The notes under the pieces were generated by a model, which did no database searches, was not told the DNA's origin, and worked only from the letters and a program-made list of their open reading frames with translations. DNA of 64,000 nt. Origin: Nonlabens antarcticus. GTDB taxonomy: Bacteria; Bacteroidota; Bacteroidia; Flavobacteriales; Flavobacteriaceae. Each line of letters opens with the position of its first letter. Position 1 is the stretch's first letter. Location of the stretch: NCBI RefSeq assembly GCF_015356755.1, contig NZ_JADFCO010000064.1, forward strand, positions 310,001 through 374,000. Direction: 5' to 3'. A program made the position numbers and the translations under genes. Shown piece by piece: positions 41,174 through 49,924 of this stretch.

Positions 41174-43603
41174 ATGTTTTATAAAACACTGATGGTTGCT
41201 GCTCTATTTATGAGCGCAGTAACTATACAGGCTCAGGATTGCAACCTTGAGCTTAAAGGTATCGTGAAAGATTTTCACGATGGCGCGCCCCTTTCTTTTG
41301 CGCAACTATATATTCAAGAAATTCAAAAAACAGTTTCTACCGCTGCTGACGGTTCCTATCGCATACCTGATTTATGCGCAGGAACTTACACGGTGATAGT
41401 AACTCACTACGACTGTAAAACACAAACACTCAAAATAACAGTAGATAAGAATACGATTAAAGATGTGCTCCTGGAACATCATATCAACAATTTACAAGAG
41501 ATTGAGATTATTGCAGATGTTCACGATGACCATAAAAATTCTCAATCGAGCACCCGGATCACTCAAAATACAATCAACGATTTTAGTGGCGCTACCCTAG
41601 GTGATGCACTTGCGACAGTTCAAGGAGTCACTGCTTTGAAGACGGGAAACAGTGTGGTTAAGCCTGTAATTCATGGTCTTTACGGGAGCCGTGTTGCTAT
41701 CGTTAACGATGGCTTGCGACAGCAGGATCAAGAATGGGGCGTTGAGCACTCGCCCAATATTGATTTGAATACCGCCAGTAATATTCAGGTAATTAAAGGA
41801 GCAACCGCACTTAGATATGGAGGGGATGCTATAGGGGGAACTATAGTTATTGAGCCTGAGCGTATTATCGCAAAGGATACTGTGAAAGGTAGAGTGGTAT
41901 CCCAACTTCAATCTAATGCACGCGGTGGTAGCATTAGTGGATCCATTAATAACTATCGAGAATCTGGATGGTACCAGCAAGCAACTCTTACCTATAAAAA
42001 ACTAGGGGATTTTGAGGCACCGGATTATGTATTGAGCAATACGGGTAACCAGACTTATGCGGCAAACTTTGCAGTGGGTTTTCACAAGTTTGAGTATGGA
42101 GCAAGTATCAAGTATTCTTATTACAATACAGAATTAGGAATTTTACGAGCATCACATATAGGGAATGCAGCAGATTTAGTCCGTTCCATTAATTCTGGAG
42201 AACCTACTGTTATAAACGACTTTACGTATGATATAGATCCCCCTAAACAAATGGTGGAACATCACGGGATCCAGGCGAATGCCTATAAGAGAATACAAGG
42301 TTTAGGAAAACTGGAAATAGATTACTCTTTCCAGTTTAATAACCGGCTAGAATTTGATATAAGACGAGGCGAAAACGCAGGGAAAGCATCGTTAGACTTA
42401 GACCTAACCACGCACACGCTAGCGGCATATTTCTTCTTGGATTCCATGGAAGATTTTGAAATGGAATTTGGAGTCGATGGTTTGTATCAGATAAATAGTC
42501 CCAATCCAGATACGGGAATACGCAGATTGATACCTGATTATAACAGTCAGAAGTTGGGATGGTTTTTTAGTCTCAATCACAATCTAAACGAGCAATGGTT
42601 GTTGGACGCAGGTTTCAGATATGATCATTACAATATTGATGCGACTAAGTTTTATCAAACCTCCCGATGGGAAGGATTGGGTTATGACCAGCAATTTCCT
42701 CAGTTTGAAATAGGGGAACAAGGCAATCAGATTTTGACAAACCCTGAATTCCGTTATGATTTATTTGCTTTCAGTGCAGGAGCTAAATATTTTGCGGATG
42801 ATCACTATGATTTTGCGATAAACTTAAGCAGTGCAAATCGTGCGCCTAATCCCAGTGAGCTTTATAGTGATGGATTGCACCATGCACTCGCGACTATTGA
42901 GTTGGGCCAGCTGGATTTGAATAAGGAGCAATCCTATAAATTAAATCTAGTGGCGCATGCGGTTCATGGCTCCCTAGATGTTGAGGTGAATCCTTTTGTG
43001 AATCTAGTCAACGATTATATACAGCTGATTCCTACGGGTCTAGAATCGACCACTCGCGGTGCTTTTCCCGTATATCAATATGAGCAGATTGATGCGGTAC
43101 TCGCTGGGGTTGATCTGGGATTGAACTGGGATGTTTTTACAAGAAATTCAAGAGACGCACAATCCATAGAAATGCTCCGTTGGAATTCTAGATTTTCTTA
43201 TATATACGGTCAAAATAAGACAGCGGAAGAACCCTTGATTACCATGCCGCCTATACAATTTTCTAACGAACTGGTCTGGAGTCAAGGTGTTTTCAAAAAC
43301 CTGGATCTCAAGCTGTCTAATCAAACTATTCTAAAGCAAACCCGTTTTCCAGATAATGATTATGCGGTTGATGTTCCAGATGATCAAGGTAATTTCTCTA
43401 CTCAAGTGGTCAATATCTCAGAATCTCCAGCAGCTTATAGTTTATGGAATCTGGGGGCTGGGTACGCTTTCGCGAAAGCGAAAATAAATCTAAGAGTCAA
43501 CAACCTTTTCAATACTAATTACAGAAACTATTTAAACCGTCAACGATTCTATGCAGATGATATAGGACGTGACGTACAAATTCAATTTATCTATAACTTT
43601 TAA
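41174..43603 (+). CDS. TonB-dependent receptor with carboxypeptidase-like N-terminal domain
   Basis: The 809-residue outer-membrane receptor has a signal peptide (VAALFMSAVTIQAQ), a CarboxypepD_reg-like domain (LKGIVKDFHDGAPLSFAQLYI to about residue 100), a plug (SQSSTRITQNTINDFSGATLGDALATVQGV, KPVIHGLYGSRVAIVNDGLRQQDQEWG, NIQVIKGATALRYGGDAIGGTI) and a barrel ending VQIQFIYNF. HGLYGSRV with the DGLRQQDQEWG segment resembles ZnuD-type or similar metal receptors. A His/Asp cluster (DVHDDHKN) lies between the first domain and the plug. Neighbours are a His/Cys exported protein and a lipoprotein. Zinc or another metal is inferred, not shown. Confidence 0.9.
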   Translation: MFYKTLMVAALFMSAVTIQAQDCNLELKGIVKDFHDGAPLSFAQLYIQEIQKTVSTAADGSYRIPDLCAGTYTVIVTHYDCKTQTLKITVDKNTIKDVLLEHHINNLQEIEIIADVHDDHKNSQSSTRITQNTINDFSGATLGDALATVQGVTALKTGNSVVKPVIHGLYGSRVAIVNDGLRQQDQEWGVEHSPNIDLNTASNIQVIKGATALRYGGDAIGGTIVIEPERIIAKDTVKGRVVSQLQSNARGGSISGSINNYRESGWYQQATLTYKKLGDFEAPDYVLSNTGNQTYAANFAVGFHKFEYGASIKYSYYNTELGILRASHIGNAADLVRSINSGEPTVINDFTYDIDPPKQMVEHHGIQANAYKRIQGLGKLEIDYSFQFNNRLEFDIRRGENAGKASLDLDLTTHTLAAYFFLDSMEDFEMEFGVDGLYQINSPNPDTGIRRLIPDYNSQKLGWFFSLNHNLNEQWLLDAGFRYDHYNIDATKFYQTSRWEGLGYDQQFPQFEIGEQGNQILTNPEFRYDLFAFSAGAKYFADDHYDFAINLSSANRAPNPSELYSDGLHHALATIELGQLDLNKEQSYKLNLVAHAVHGSLDVEVNPFVNLVNDYIQLIPTGLESTTRGAFPVYQYEQIDAVLAGVDLGLNWDVFTRNSRDAQSIEMLRWNSRFSYIYGQNKTAEEPLITMPPIQFSNELVWSQGVFKNLDLKLSNQTILKQTRFPDNDYAVDVPDDQGNFSTQVVNISESPAAYSLWNLGAGYAFAKAKINLRVNNLFNTNYRNYLNRQRFYADDIGRDVQIQFIYNF
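43465..43480. repeat. iterated palindrome, perfect copy
   Basis: In the receptor gene near the last barrel strands; read as A-F-A-K-A. Confidence 0.95.
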
Positions 43604-43613
43604 ATAAAAAATC

Positions 43614-44171
43614 ATGAGATATCAAATATTAAAAATCGCAATAACTACAGTTTTATACTGTGTTTTAGTGAGTTGCAGTGACAATGACGTGCCACAATTA
43701 ATTAATGAAGAAGAGTTGATTACAACCGTTGAATATACATTGACTAATGATACAGACGCAACAAACGTTGTCGTGTACAAATCTGTAGATGCAGATGGAA
43801 GTGGGCCTGAAGCTCCAACTTTAATGACAACAGGAACTTTACTGGCAAATTCCACCTATTCTGGAACGATCCGCTTTTTGAATGAATCTGTAGCGCCTGC
43901 TGAAAATATTACAGAAGAAGTGCAAGAGGAAAGTAGTGAACATGAAGTTTTTTACGCTACCTCTATCGCAGGTATTGCAATTACAAAAACAGATACAGAT
44001 AGTGATGGAAACCTACTGGGTTTGAGAACTGCTCTAAAAACGGAAGCACCAGGAAATGGAAATTTGACAATCGTTTTACGTCACGAGCCTATTAAACCTA
44101 ATGACAATACATTATCAGGAGCGGCAGGCGAGACTGATGCACAAGTTGTATATTCCTTAATAATTCAATAG
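43614..44171 (+). CDS. lipoprotein co-encoded with the TonB receptor
   Basis: A 185-residue lipoprotein (YCVLVSC, Cys21, followed by SDND). The body EEELITTVEYTLTNDTDATNVVVYKSVDADGSGP and LLANSTYSGTIRFLNES resembles the small exported proteins that accompany metal-type receptors in flavobacteria. It starts 10 nt after the receptor stop, so it is the third gene of the operon and probably a surface partner. Ends before a strong hairpin. Confidence 0.82.
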   Translation: MRYQILKIAITTVLYCVLVSCSDNDVPQLINEEELITTVEYTLTNDTDATNVVVYKSVDADGSGPEAPTLMTTGTLLANSTYSGTIRFLNESVAPAENITEEVQEESSEHEVFYATSIAGIAITKTDTDSDGNLLGLRTALKTEAPGNGNLTIVLRHEPIKPNDNTLSGAAGETDAQVVYSLIIQ

Positions 44172-44195
44172 AGGTTTATTTTCAAGACCTAAAAA

Positions 44196-44229
44196 AAACC
44201 CTCCAGATTCTTTAGAATCTGGAGGGTTT
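44196..44229. terminator. bidirectional terminator, receptor operon versus small lipoprotein gene
   Basis: AAACCCTCCAGATTC pairs perfectly with GAATCTGGAGGGTTT across TTTA; eight A precede it, giving a U-tract on the minus strand. Confidence 0.9.
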
Positions 44230-44251
44230 AATAATTTAAAGGAGTGTAGAA

Positions 44252-44380
44252 TTAATCTATAGCATCTCCTACATCATCTGCAACATCCTCAATTTTATCA
44301 CCAGTAGTTTCTTCTCTACAGCTTGTGATACTTACAGCGAATAATGCTACAATGCTCAAAACTAAAATTTTCTTGATCAT
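44252..44380 (-). CDS. 42-residue lipoprotein
   Basis: A very short product: MIKKILVLSIVALFAVSITSC is a complete lipoprotein signal (Cys21), and the mature part is only about 22 residues, acidic (REETTGDKIEDVADDVGDAID). Similar tiny acidic lipoproteins occur in flavobacteria, role unknown. It lies 36 nt after the Lmo0937-like gene on the same strand and may be co-transcribed. The clean signal peptide and own terminator support it. Confidence 0.75.
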   Translation of the reverse strand: MIKKILVLSIVALFAVSITSCREETTGDKIEDVADDVGDAID

Positions 44381-44415
44381 AATATTTGTTTTAAGAATTA
44401 AAATTTTCAATTGAA

Positions 44416-44616
<201 letters not shown>

Positions 44617-44716
44617 TTACATCAAGTGTAAACGGTTGTTAACGAAATTGCAATTTAATAAAAATTATCATTCTAATTTGTAAGGTTCTGTCATTAAGGT
44701 GTTGTTTTCTAAGGTT

Positions 44717-46270
44717 CTAATAATTATTTGGGTTTTCAATAATATGTCGTGCTTTTTTCATGTGAGCACTTAGTAACTCAGGATCCATCTTTTTTAACAA
44801 CGCCATCATCATATTCATACGTTGATTTGATTTGAAATATTCCTTTTTCTCTTCCAGAAAATTCCAATAAAGCGAATTAAAAGGACACGCATCTTCCTCT
44901 GCCTTTTTCTTTGAAACTTTATAAATACAGCCCTTGCAATAATTACTCATCTTGTTGATGTAGCTACCACTAGATACATAAGGTTTTGTGGCTACCAGGC
45001 CGCCATCAGCCCATTGCGACATCCCGCGGGTATTCGTTATTTCCACCCATTCTATGGCATCAATATAAATTCCCAGATACCATTCATCCACATAACTAGG
45101 ATCTGTCATAGTAAGAAGTGCATAATTCCCTGTGATCATCAACCGTTGAATGTGATGCGCATAAGCATTATCTAATGAATTATTAATAGCACTTTTAAGA
45201 CAGTTCATTTTAGTATCGCCCGTCCAGTAGAATTCTGGAAGTTTGTTTCTATTTTCAAGTTTGTTGCGGTGTTGATAATCGGGCATTTCTCTCCAGTATA
45301 TACCACGCATGAATTCCCTCCAGCCTAATATTTGACGTATAAATCCTTCCACTTGTGAAATGTCAATGGGATTCTCAGTTTTTTCGCTTTCGCGAAAGCG
45401 GGTAATCGCAGTTTCAATAACTTCCTTCGGGCTCAGTAATTTACTATTCATAGCAAAGCTCAATCGCGAGTGGAATAAGTACTCTTGATCTGTATGCATC
45501 GCATCCTGGAAATCACCGAAGTGAATCAATAAATTCTTGCAGAAGTAATGCAAAACATCAAGTGCATCTTGTCGGGTTGTGGGCCAGTTGAAATTGTTTT
45601 CGTCAATCTTACCAAATGTTTTCACACCGCTTTCTTCTAGAAGGGTAACTATCTTGCTTACATCCTTCCTGAATCCGCGTTCATGAGCAATGTTAGTTTT
45701 CTCGTCCCACTTTTTACGGTTGCTTTGATCATAATTCCATTTACCTCCTTCTGGTTCCTTGTCTCCTTCAATCATCAAGTCATACTTCTTGCGCATATCA
45801 CGGTAGAAATATTCCATAGTTAGACGTTTCTTACCTTCAAAAAATTTTGAAACGTCCATTCTTTTAGTCAAGAAATGCTCTGTATCAAATCCTTCCCATT
45901 CAATGTCAAGTGACGCGCAAAATTCTTTGAGTTGTTGATCCAGCCGCCATTCGTCAGGTGCGAGGTATTCAAATTTTTGAATATCGTGTTTCTTGATTAA
46001 GGCAGTAAGGTTTTCAACAAGATCCTGCTGATTTTCTTTATGATCAAGCGTGTAGTAAATACTTGTAAAACCGCGACTGTCCATCCATTGTTTAAATCCA
46101 CGCATGGCCACAAAAAACGCCACTACTTTTTGAATGTGATGCATCACATAATCGGTTTCCTGCCTCATTTCGGCCATGTGATACATGACGTGTTCTTGGT
46201 CACCATTGAACCAGCTGTGACTGTGATTGAGTTGATCTCCTAAAACAAGACGAAGCGTTTTTTGTAACAT
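44717..46270 (-). CDS. FeS-type (6-4) photolyase / deoxyribodipyrimidine photolyase-related protein
   Basis: Repairs UV photoproducts with light and FAD. The 517-residue protein begins LRLVLGDQLNHSHSWF and carries the FAD-domain segments FHSRLSFAMNSKLLSPKEV, FIRQILGWREFMRGIYW, AYAHHIQRLMITGNYALL and NTRGMSQWADGGLVATKPY. Four Cys (MNCLKS, YCKGC, DACPF) match the [4Fe-4S] ligands of the FeS-BCP branch (PhrB type). It is distinct from the CPD photolyase/cryptochrome family member next door. A perfect palindrome encodes RFRES. Confidence 0.93.
   Translation of the reverse strand: MLQKTLRLVLGDQLNHSHSWFNGDQEHVMYHMAEMRQETDYVMHHIQKVVAFFVAMRGFKQWMDSRGFTSIYYTLDHKENQQDLVENLTALIKKHDIQKFEYLAPDEWRLDQQLKEFCASLDIEWEGFDTEHFLTKRMDVSKFFEGKKRLTMEYFYRDMRKKYDLMIEGDKEPEGGKWNYDQSNRKKWDEKTNIAHERGFRKDVSKIVTLLEESGVKTFGKIDENNFNWPTTRQDALDVLHYFCKNLLIHFGDFQDAMHTDQEYLFHSRLSFAMNSKLLSPKEVIETAITRFRESEKTENPIDISQVEGFIRQILGWREFMRGIYWREMPDYQHRNKLENRNKLPEFYWTGDTKMNCLKSAINNSLDNAYAHHIQRLMITGNYALLTMTDPSYVDEWYLGIYIDAIEWVEITNTRGMSQWADGGLVATKPYVSSGSYINKMSNYCKGCIYKVSKKKAEEDACPFNSLYWNFLEEKKEYFKSNQRMNMMMALLKKMDPELLSAHMKKARHIIENPNNY
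45385..45400. repeat. iterated palindrome, perfect copy
   Basis: In the FeS-type photolyase gene; minus-strand reading R-F-R-E-S. Confidence 0.95.
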
Positions 46271-46309
46271 ATTCCTTTTCTAATCTACTTATAGTTCAAA
46301 TACTTAGTC

Positions 46310-46501
46310 ATGAATAAAATTCCAAGACTCACTCTGGCATTAACTGCCATATGGCTAGCAATGCTTTGTTATTTTTCTTTTTATACGTCAGTTTCATCTT
46401 CAACTTTAATGATGATCTATATCACTGGTCAAGGTTTTTTGACTGCCTTAGTCATTACCCAATGGAACAAGGAACGCAAGTCAAGCAAATGTAAAGGCTA
46501 A
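46310..46501 (+). CDS. small two-helix membrane protein between two photolyase genes
   Basis: A 63-residue protein (MNKIPRLTLALTAIWLAMLCYF and LMMIYITGQGFLTALVITQW) with a basic tail KERKSSKCKG. Two predicted membrane helices and a Lys-rich end fit a real inner-membrane protein. It is divergent from the FeS-type photolyase gene and its last 4 nt overlap the end of the cryptochrome gene on the other strand. Unknown function. Confidence 0.55.
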   Translation: MNKIPRLTLALTAIWLAMLCYFSFYTSVSSSTLMMIYITGQGFLTALVITQWNKERKSSKCKG

Positions 46502-47826
46502 AACATACGCTCGTTGAGCCACAGATTTCTATACTTTTTATCTCTATCATAACGATCGGCTTGTGATTTAATATTAAAAGTACGGTTGCGAGGATCGTTG
46601 CCTACACCGCTATTGTACATCCAGTTCCCATAATTTGAATGAACATCATAGTCAATTAATATATGTTCAAAATAAGCGGCTCCTAAACGCCAGTCTTGTT
46701 CTTGATGCATTGACCAGTAACTGGCAACATTCTGTCTACCGCGATTGCTCATAAAACCAGTAGCGGCAATTTCCTTCATATTGGCATTTACAAAGTCTTC
46801 ATTTGTTTTCCCTTTGATCCACTGCTTTAAAGCTACTTGATCTGAATTCCATTCGTATTCTTTTTCCAGAATACCACTTATGCTGAATATTTTTTCTTGA
46901 TGTTTGAGGGAGACATATTTGAAGAAGTCTCGCCATATCAATTCAAAAATTAACCAGTAGGTATCTTGATTTTCTACAACCTCGTTTTCAAATCTTTTTA
47001 CTTCGTGATAAATCTGCCGTGCAGAAATACAACCTATTGCTAACCAGGCGCTGAATTTGCTGCTGTAATCAGTTCCTACCAGTCCATTTCTGGTTTTCTT
47101 GTAATACTGGAGTTTTTTAGTTTGCCAGAAATAATCGTTCAGTCGGTTCCAAGCCTCAGTCTCACCACCTTGCCATGGAAAAGCGCTGCGGGAATCGGTC
47201 TCAGATTCTTCAAGTCCCAGTTCCTCTAATGTTGGAATTGATGTTTCTGGAACTTTAAAAGCTTTTTGCTGGTAACCTTTAATACTTACTGTTTCCCGGA
47301 TCTTAGATTCCTTCTCTAACTTCTTTCGGAAACCTGTAAAGACTTTTGGGATTTCTGCAATGGAATAGGGGATATCATCCGGATGAAATAAAAACTGATC
47401 ATAAACACGATGTCCTTTCAAGTTCACCTTCAGACCTTTTTCTTCCAGCGCTTTTCCTACCGCATTTTCTTGATCTGTTTCGTCTCGCGTCCATTCCGTT
47501 TGCAAAAAGATATTTTTAATACTAAACTCTTCTACTAACCGTGGAATTACATTTTCAGGTGCATCGTTAAAAACTAGTAGCGGGATTTCGTGGTCTGAAA
47601 GGTTTGATTTTAGATCTTTCACTGCTTGCTGAATAAACCTTGCACGAAATTTACCCGTTTTCCCAAAAGGAATATCAACCTTCAGGTTCATTCCAAAATC
47701 ACTTTCCGTATAATAACGAGGATCAAAAAAATAAACTCCTATTATAGCATCATTTTCCTCACAAGCAGCTTTCAAACTGTTGTTATCTTCAGTTCTCAGG
47801 TCATTCCTAAACCAGACTAGATTCAT
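46498..47826 (-). CDS. cryptochrome DASH
   Basis: A 442-residue photolyase/cryptochrome family flavoprotein. N-terminal antenna Rossmann domain starts MNLVWFRNDLRTEDNNSL; the C-terminal FAD domain shows KTRNGLVGTDYSSKFSAWLAIGCISARQIYHEV, WLIFELIWRDFFKY, ATGFMSNRGRQNVASYW and DYDVHSNYGNWMYNSGVGNDPRNRTFN. GTDYSSKFS and the WSMHQEQDWRLGAAYFE segment are DASH-like. DASH proteins repair CPDs mainly in single-stranded DNA or act as light sensors. A TAAATTTG promoter element is 43 nt upstream. Confidence 0.93.
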   Translation of the reverse strand: MNLVWFRNDLRTEDNNSLKAACEENDAIIGVYFFDPRYYTESDFGMNLKVDIPFGKTGKFRARFIQQAVKDLKSNLSDHEIPLLVFNDAPENVIPRLVEEFSIKNIFLQTEWTRDETDQENAVGKALEEKGLKVNLKGHRVYDQFLFHPDDIPYSIAEIPKVFTGFRKKLEKESKIRETVSIKGYQQKAFKVPETSIPTLEELGLEESETDSRSAFPWQGGETEAWNRLNDYFWQTKKLQYYKKTRNGLVGTDYSSKFSAWLAIGCISARQIYHEVKRFENEVVENQDTYWLIFELIWRDFFKYVSLKHQEKIFSISGILEKEYEWNSDQVALKQWIKGKTNEDFVNANMKEIAATGFMSNRGRQNVASYWSMHQEQDWRLGAAYFEHILIDYDVHSNYGNWMYNSGVGNDPRNRTFNIKSQADRYDRDKKYRNLWLNERMF

Positions 47827-47868
47827 ACCTTTTATGCTTTTTATTATCGTTACGAATAGTAATTATTA

Positions 47869-47876
47869 CAAATTTA
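47869..47876 (-). promoter_or_regulatory. cryptochrome DASH promoter -7 element TAAATTTG
   Basis: Exact TAnnTTTG on the minus strand, 42 nt upstream of the start codon. Confidence 0.5.
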
Positions 47877-48061
47877 AAGATGGGAATATTAGAAGCACAA
47901 TGTGAAAATCTCAAAAAAACGCAAACAACTAACGCTAAGTGTCTTTCTATAAAGAAATGTAAATGCAAATCTGATTTGTTCTTAATATTTAAAACTTCAT
48001 TAATTATGGCTAAAAGCTCAACGCTAACAAAGTTTTAGAAATTCGACTCCTCAACTCCTTA

Positions 48062-48092
48062 ACTGTTCTCGACTGCGCTCGAACTGACATTT
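48062..48092. repeat. extragenic repeat with TCGACTGCGCTCGAAC core, copy 1
   Basis: 31 bp identical to 48273-48303. The longer flanks, starting with AGCTCAACGCTAACAA, are also duplicated at a 219-bp offset. Confidence 0.85.
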
Positions 48093-48272
48093 CACTTTAT
48101 ACTTTTAAAACTGAAAGTCAAATCTAAATCTCAACTTAAACTGAAAATCCTTTTCGCTATTCTTTGTTCGTTGATCGATATTCGATGTTCTAATGTATTC
48201 TTAATACTTATAACTCCATTACTTATAAATCATAGCTCAACGCTAACAAGGTTTTAGAAATTCAACTCCTCA

Positions 48273-48303
48273 ACTGTTCTCGACTGCGCTCGAACTGACA
48301 TTT
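48273..48303. repeat. extragenic repeat with TCGACTGCGCTCGAAC core, copy 2
   Basis: Identical to copy 1 over 31 bp; the preceding flank lacks an 8-bp insertion present in copy 1. Confidence 0.85.
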
Positions 48304-48334
48304 TTACTAAATACTAAATACTAAATACTAAAAT

Positions 48335-48976
48335 CTACAGCTCTATCTCACTAATATCATCGCCTACTCTTGCATAGCGCAGTCTTTTCTGAACGGTCCC
48401 TGTAGCATAACCATCCAGTCCATTCACAGCTATTGATCCCGCTTTTTCTAGGTTGAGCCATCCGTCTTCACTTTGGATTCCTTCATTGAAAAAAATATCA
48501 GTGATTTTACATAAGACGAGAATGCAGTTGTTTTCTTTCAAGAAATATTCGCTTTCATAGGTTGCCGCTACTTGGATCGCCGCCATTTTTACGAAAGGAG
48601 CTTGTATTCCATCCCGCGATATTTTTTCAATATTCAGTGCTTCAAATTCTGAGGTTGACTCTGGATATTTTGCGCTGGATTGATGTGCTTTGTTAACTAG
48701 ATCAAGCTGAATATGGTTGAGCGTAATTACTCCAGTTTCTTTCAGATTTTGATAGGTGTGTCCCACGCCATGACCTAGTGGTCGTTGTATAAAGGTAAAC
48801 ATCGCAGGATCGCTACCCAGGTGCGTTACACTGCTAAAAATAGACAGGTTGTCAATACCATTAATAGACCTAGTGGCTAGTAAGTTAGCGCTTTTATAAC
48901 CGGTAACACTATTGATCAAGTTACCGCGATAAAATCGTTCCATATTTTTAAGATCACTAGAGCTGTAATGCGTCAT
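48335..48976 (-). CDS. flavin reductase family protein
   Basis: A 213-residue protein of the FMN-binding split-barrel flavin reductase-like fold: NLINSVTGYKSANLLATRSINGIDNLSIFSSVTHLGSDPAMFTFIQRP binds FMN, followed by TYQNLKETGVITLN. Substrate unknown. ATG 48976 is preferred over TTG 48997, which lies inside the TATCTTTG promoter element. Divergent from the methyltransferase gene; proximity to flavin photolyases may be incidental. Confidence 0.88.
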   Translation of the reverse strand: MTHYSSSDLKNMERFYRGNLINSVTGYKSANLLATRSINGIDNLSIFSSVTHLGSDPAMFTFIQRPLGHGVGHTYQNLKETGVITLNHIQLDLVNKAHQSSAKYPESTSEFEALNIEKISRDGIQAPFVKMAAIQVAATYESEYFLKENNCILVLCKITDIFFNEGIQSEDGWLNLEKAGSIAVNGLDGYATGTVQKRLRYARVGDDISEIEL

Positions 48977-48994
48977 AATGTGGAGGGTTTTGCT

Positions 48995-49002
48995 CAAAGA
49001 TA
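48995..49002 (-). promoter_or_regulatory. flavin reductase promoter -7 element TATCTTTG
   Basis: Exact TAnnTTTG on the minus strand, 18 nt upstream of ATG 48976. Confidence 0.6.
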
Positions 49003-49035
49003 AAACATAGCCAATCTCGTTAGATCATCACAAAT

Positions 49036-49043
49036 TAAATTTG
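49036..49043 (+). promoter_or_regulatory. methyltransferase promoter -7 element TAAATTTG
   Basis: Exact TAnnTTTG, 12 nt upstream of ATG 49056. Confidence 0.55.
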
Positions 49044-49055
49044 CTACATTAGATT

Positions 49056-49853
49056 ATGAAGATAAAAGATGCCTTTCAGGTCAACAAACAAACTTGGAAT
49101 CAGAAAACTGCTATTCATTATGAAAGTGAATTTTATGATAAGTCCGCTTTCGCGAAAGCGAAAAACTCTCTAAAACCCTACGAACTGAAAGCATTGGGAG
49201 ATGTAATTGGGAAAAGTTTGCTGCATTTGCAATGCCATTTTGGTCAAGACAGTTTAAGTTGGGCTCATAAGGGAGCTGTTGTTACGGCTGTAGATTTTAG
49301 TGAATCAGCGATTGATCAGGCAAGACAGCTAAGTATGGAATTAGAAATTCCTGCAAACTTCTTGTGTTGCAATGTGTTAGATGTTTCAAACCATATCACC
49401 GACACCTTTGATATAATTTTTACCAGTTACGGAGTTATATGCTGGTTGCCAGACTTAAAGCCATGGGCTCAAATGATTGCAAGGCGACTCAAAAAAGAAG
49501 GTATTTTTTATATGGTAGAATTTCATCCTATCGCCTGGATGTTCGATTATAACGCAGAGTCACCACTTATGAAATTTTCATATGCACTTAAAGACCGTAT
49601 ATATGAAGAGTATCGCGGCACGTATGCAGATGAGAATGCAGCAATCACTAGCAAGGAATACAGCTGGAATCACTCCTTAAGTGAGGTTATCCAATCACTG
49701 ATTGATGCAGGATTGCAAATCGAATACTTTGCAGAACATGATGAAAGTCCGTACCGCATTTTTCCAGAAATGGAAGCTGTGAGCGATATGTATGTACTCA
49801 AGCACAAATTATATCCTACTATTTTTGAGCTGAAAGCAAAGCAGTTGCTATAA
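49056..49853 (+). CDS. class I SAM-dependent methyltransferase
   Basis: A 265-residue methyltransferase. SAM-binding motif I is SLLHLQCHFGQDSLSWA, then VVTAVDFSESAIDQAR (acidic ribose-binding residue), FLCCNVLDV and FDIIFTSYGVICWLPDLKPWAQMIARRLKKEGIFYMVEFHP. The substrate is not evident. A perfect palindrome encodes SAFAKAK close to the N-terminus (residues 31-37), in a loop before the Rossmann core. Confidence 0.9.
   Translation: MKIKDAFQVNKQTWNQKTAIHYESEFYDKSAFAKAKNSLKPYELKALGDVIGKSLLHLQCHFGQDSLSWAHKGAVVTAVDFSESAIDQARQLSMELEIPANFLCCNVLDVSNHITDTFDIIFTSYGVICWLPDLKPWAQMIARRLKKEGIFYMVEFHPIAWMFDYNAESPLMKFSYALKDRIYEEYRGTYADENAAITSKEYSWNHSLSEVIQSLIDAGLQIEYFAEHDESPYRIFPEMEAVSDMYVLKHKLYPTIFELKAKQLL
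49145..49160. repeat. iterated palindrome, perfect copy
   Basis: In the methyltransferase gene; read as A-F-A-K-A. Confidence 0.95.
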
Positions 49854-49902
49854 ACCTATCCTAAGAGAAACTTAACATCAAATGTGGGTGAAGGAATAAT
49901 CC

Positions 49903-49910
49903 TATTTTTG
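49903..49910 (+). promoter_or_regulatory. GH3-like gene promoter -7 element TATTTTTG
   Basis: Exact TAnnTTTG, 14 nt upstream of ATG 49925. Confidence 0.55.
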
Positions 49911-49924
49911 AAAAAAATATTTCA

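Larger units (their letters stand above)
47827..48334. other. 508-bp intergenic region with a direct duplication
   Basis: Contains the cryptochrome promoter and two copies of a segment of about 105-110 bp (about 47985-48092 and 48200-48303), each ending in the flavobacterial extragenic repeat below. No gene recognised. Confidence 0.65.

Noticed and set aside
47880-48035. 51-codon ORF with several Cys and Lys upstream of the duplication near 48 kb
   Set aside because: It runs into the duplicated intergenic repeat and matches no family; no promoter-like element serves it.
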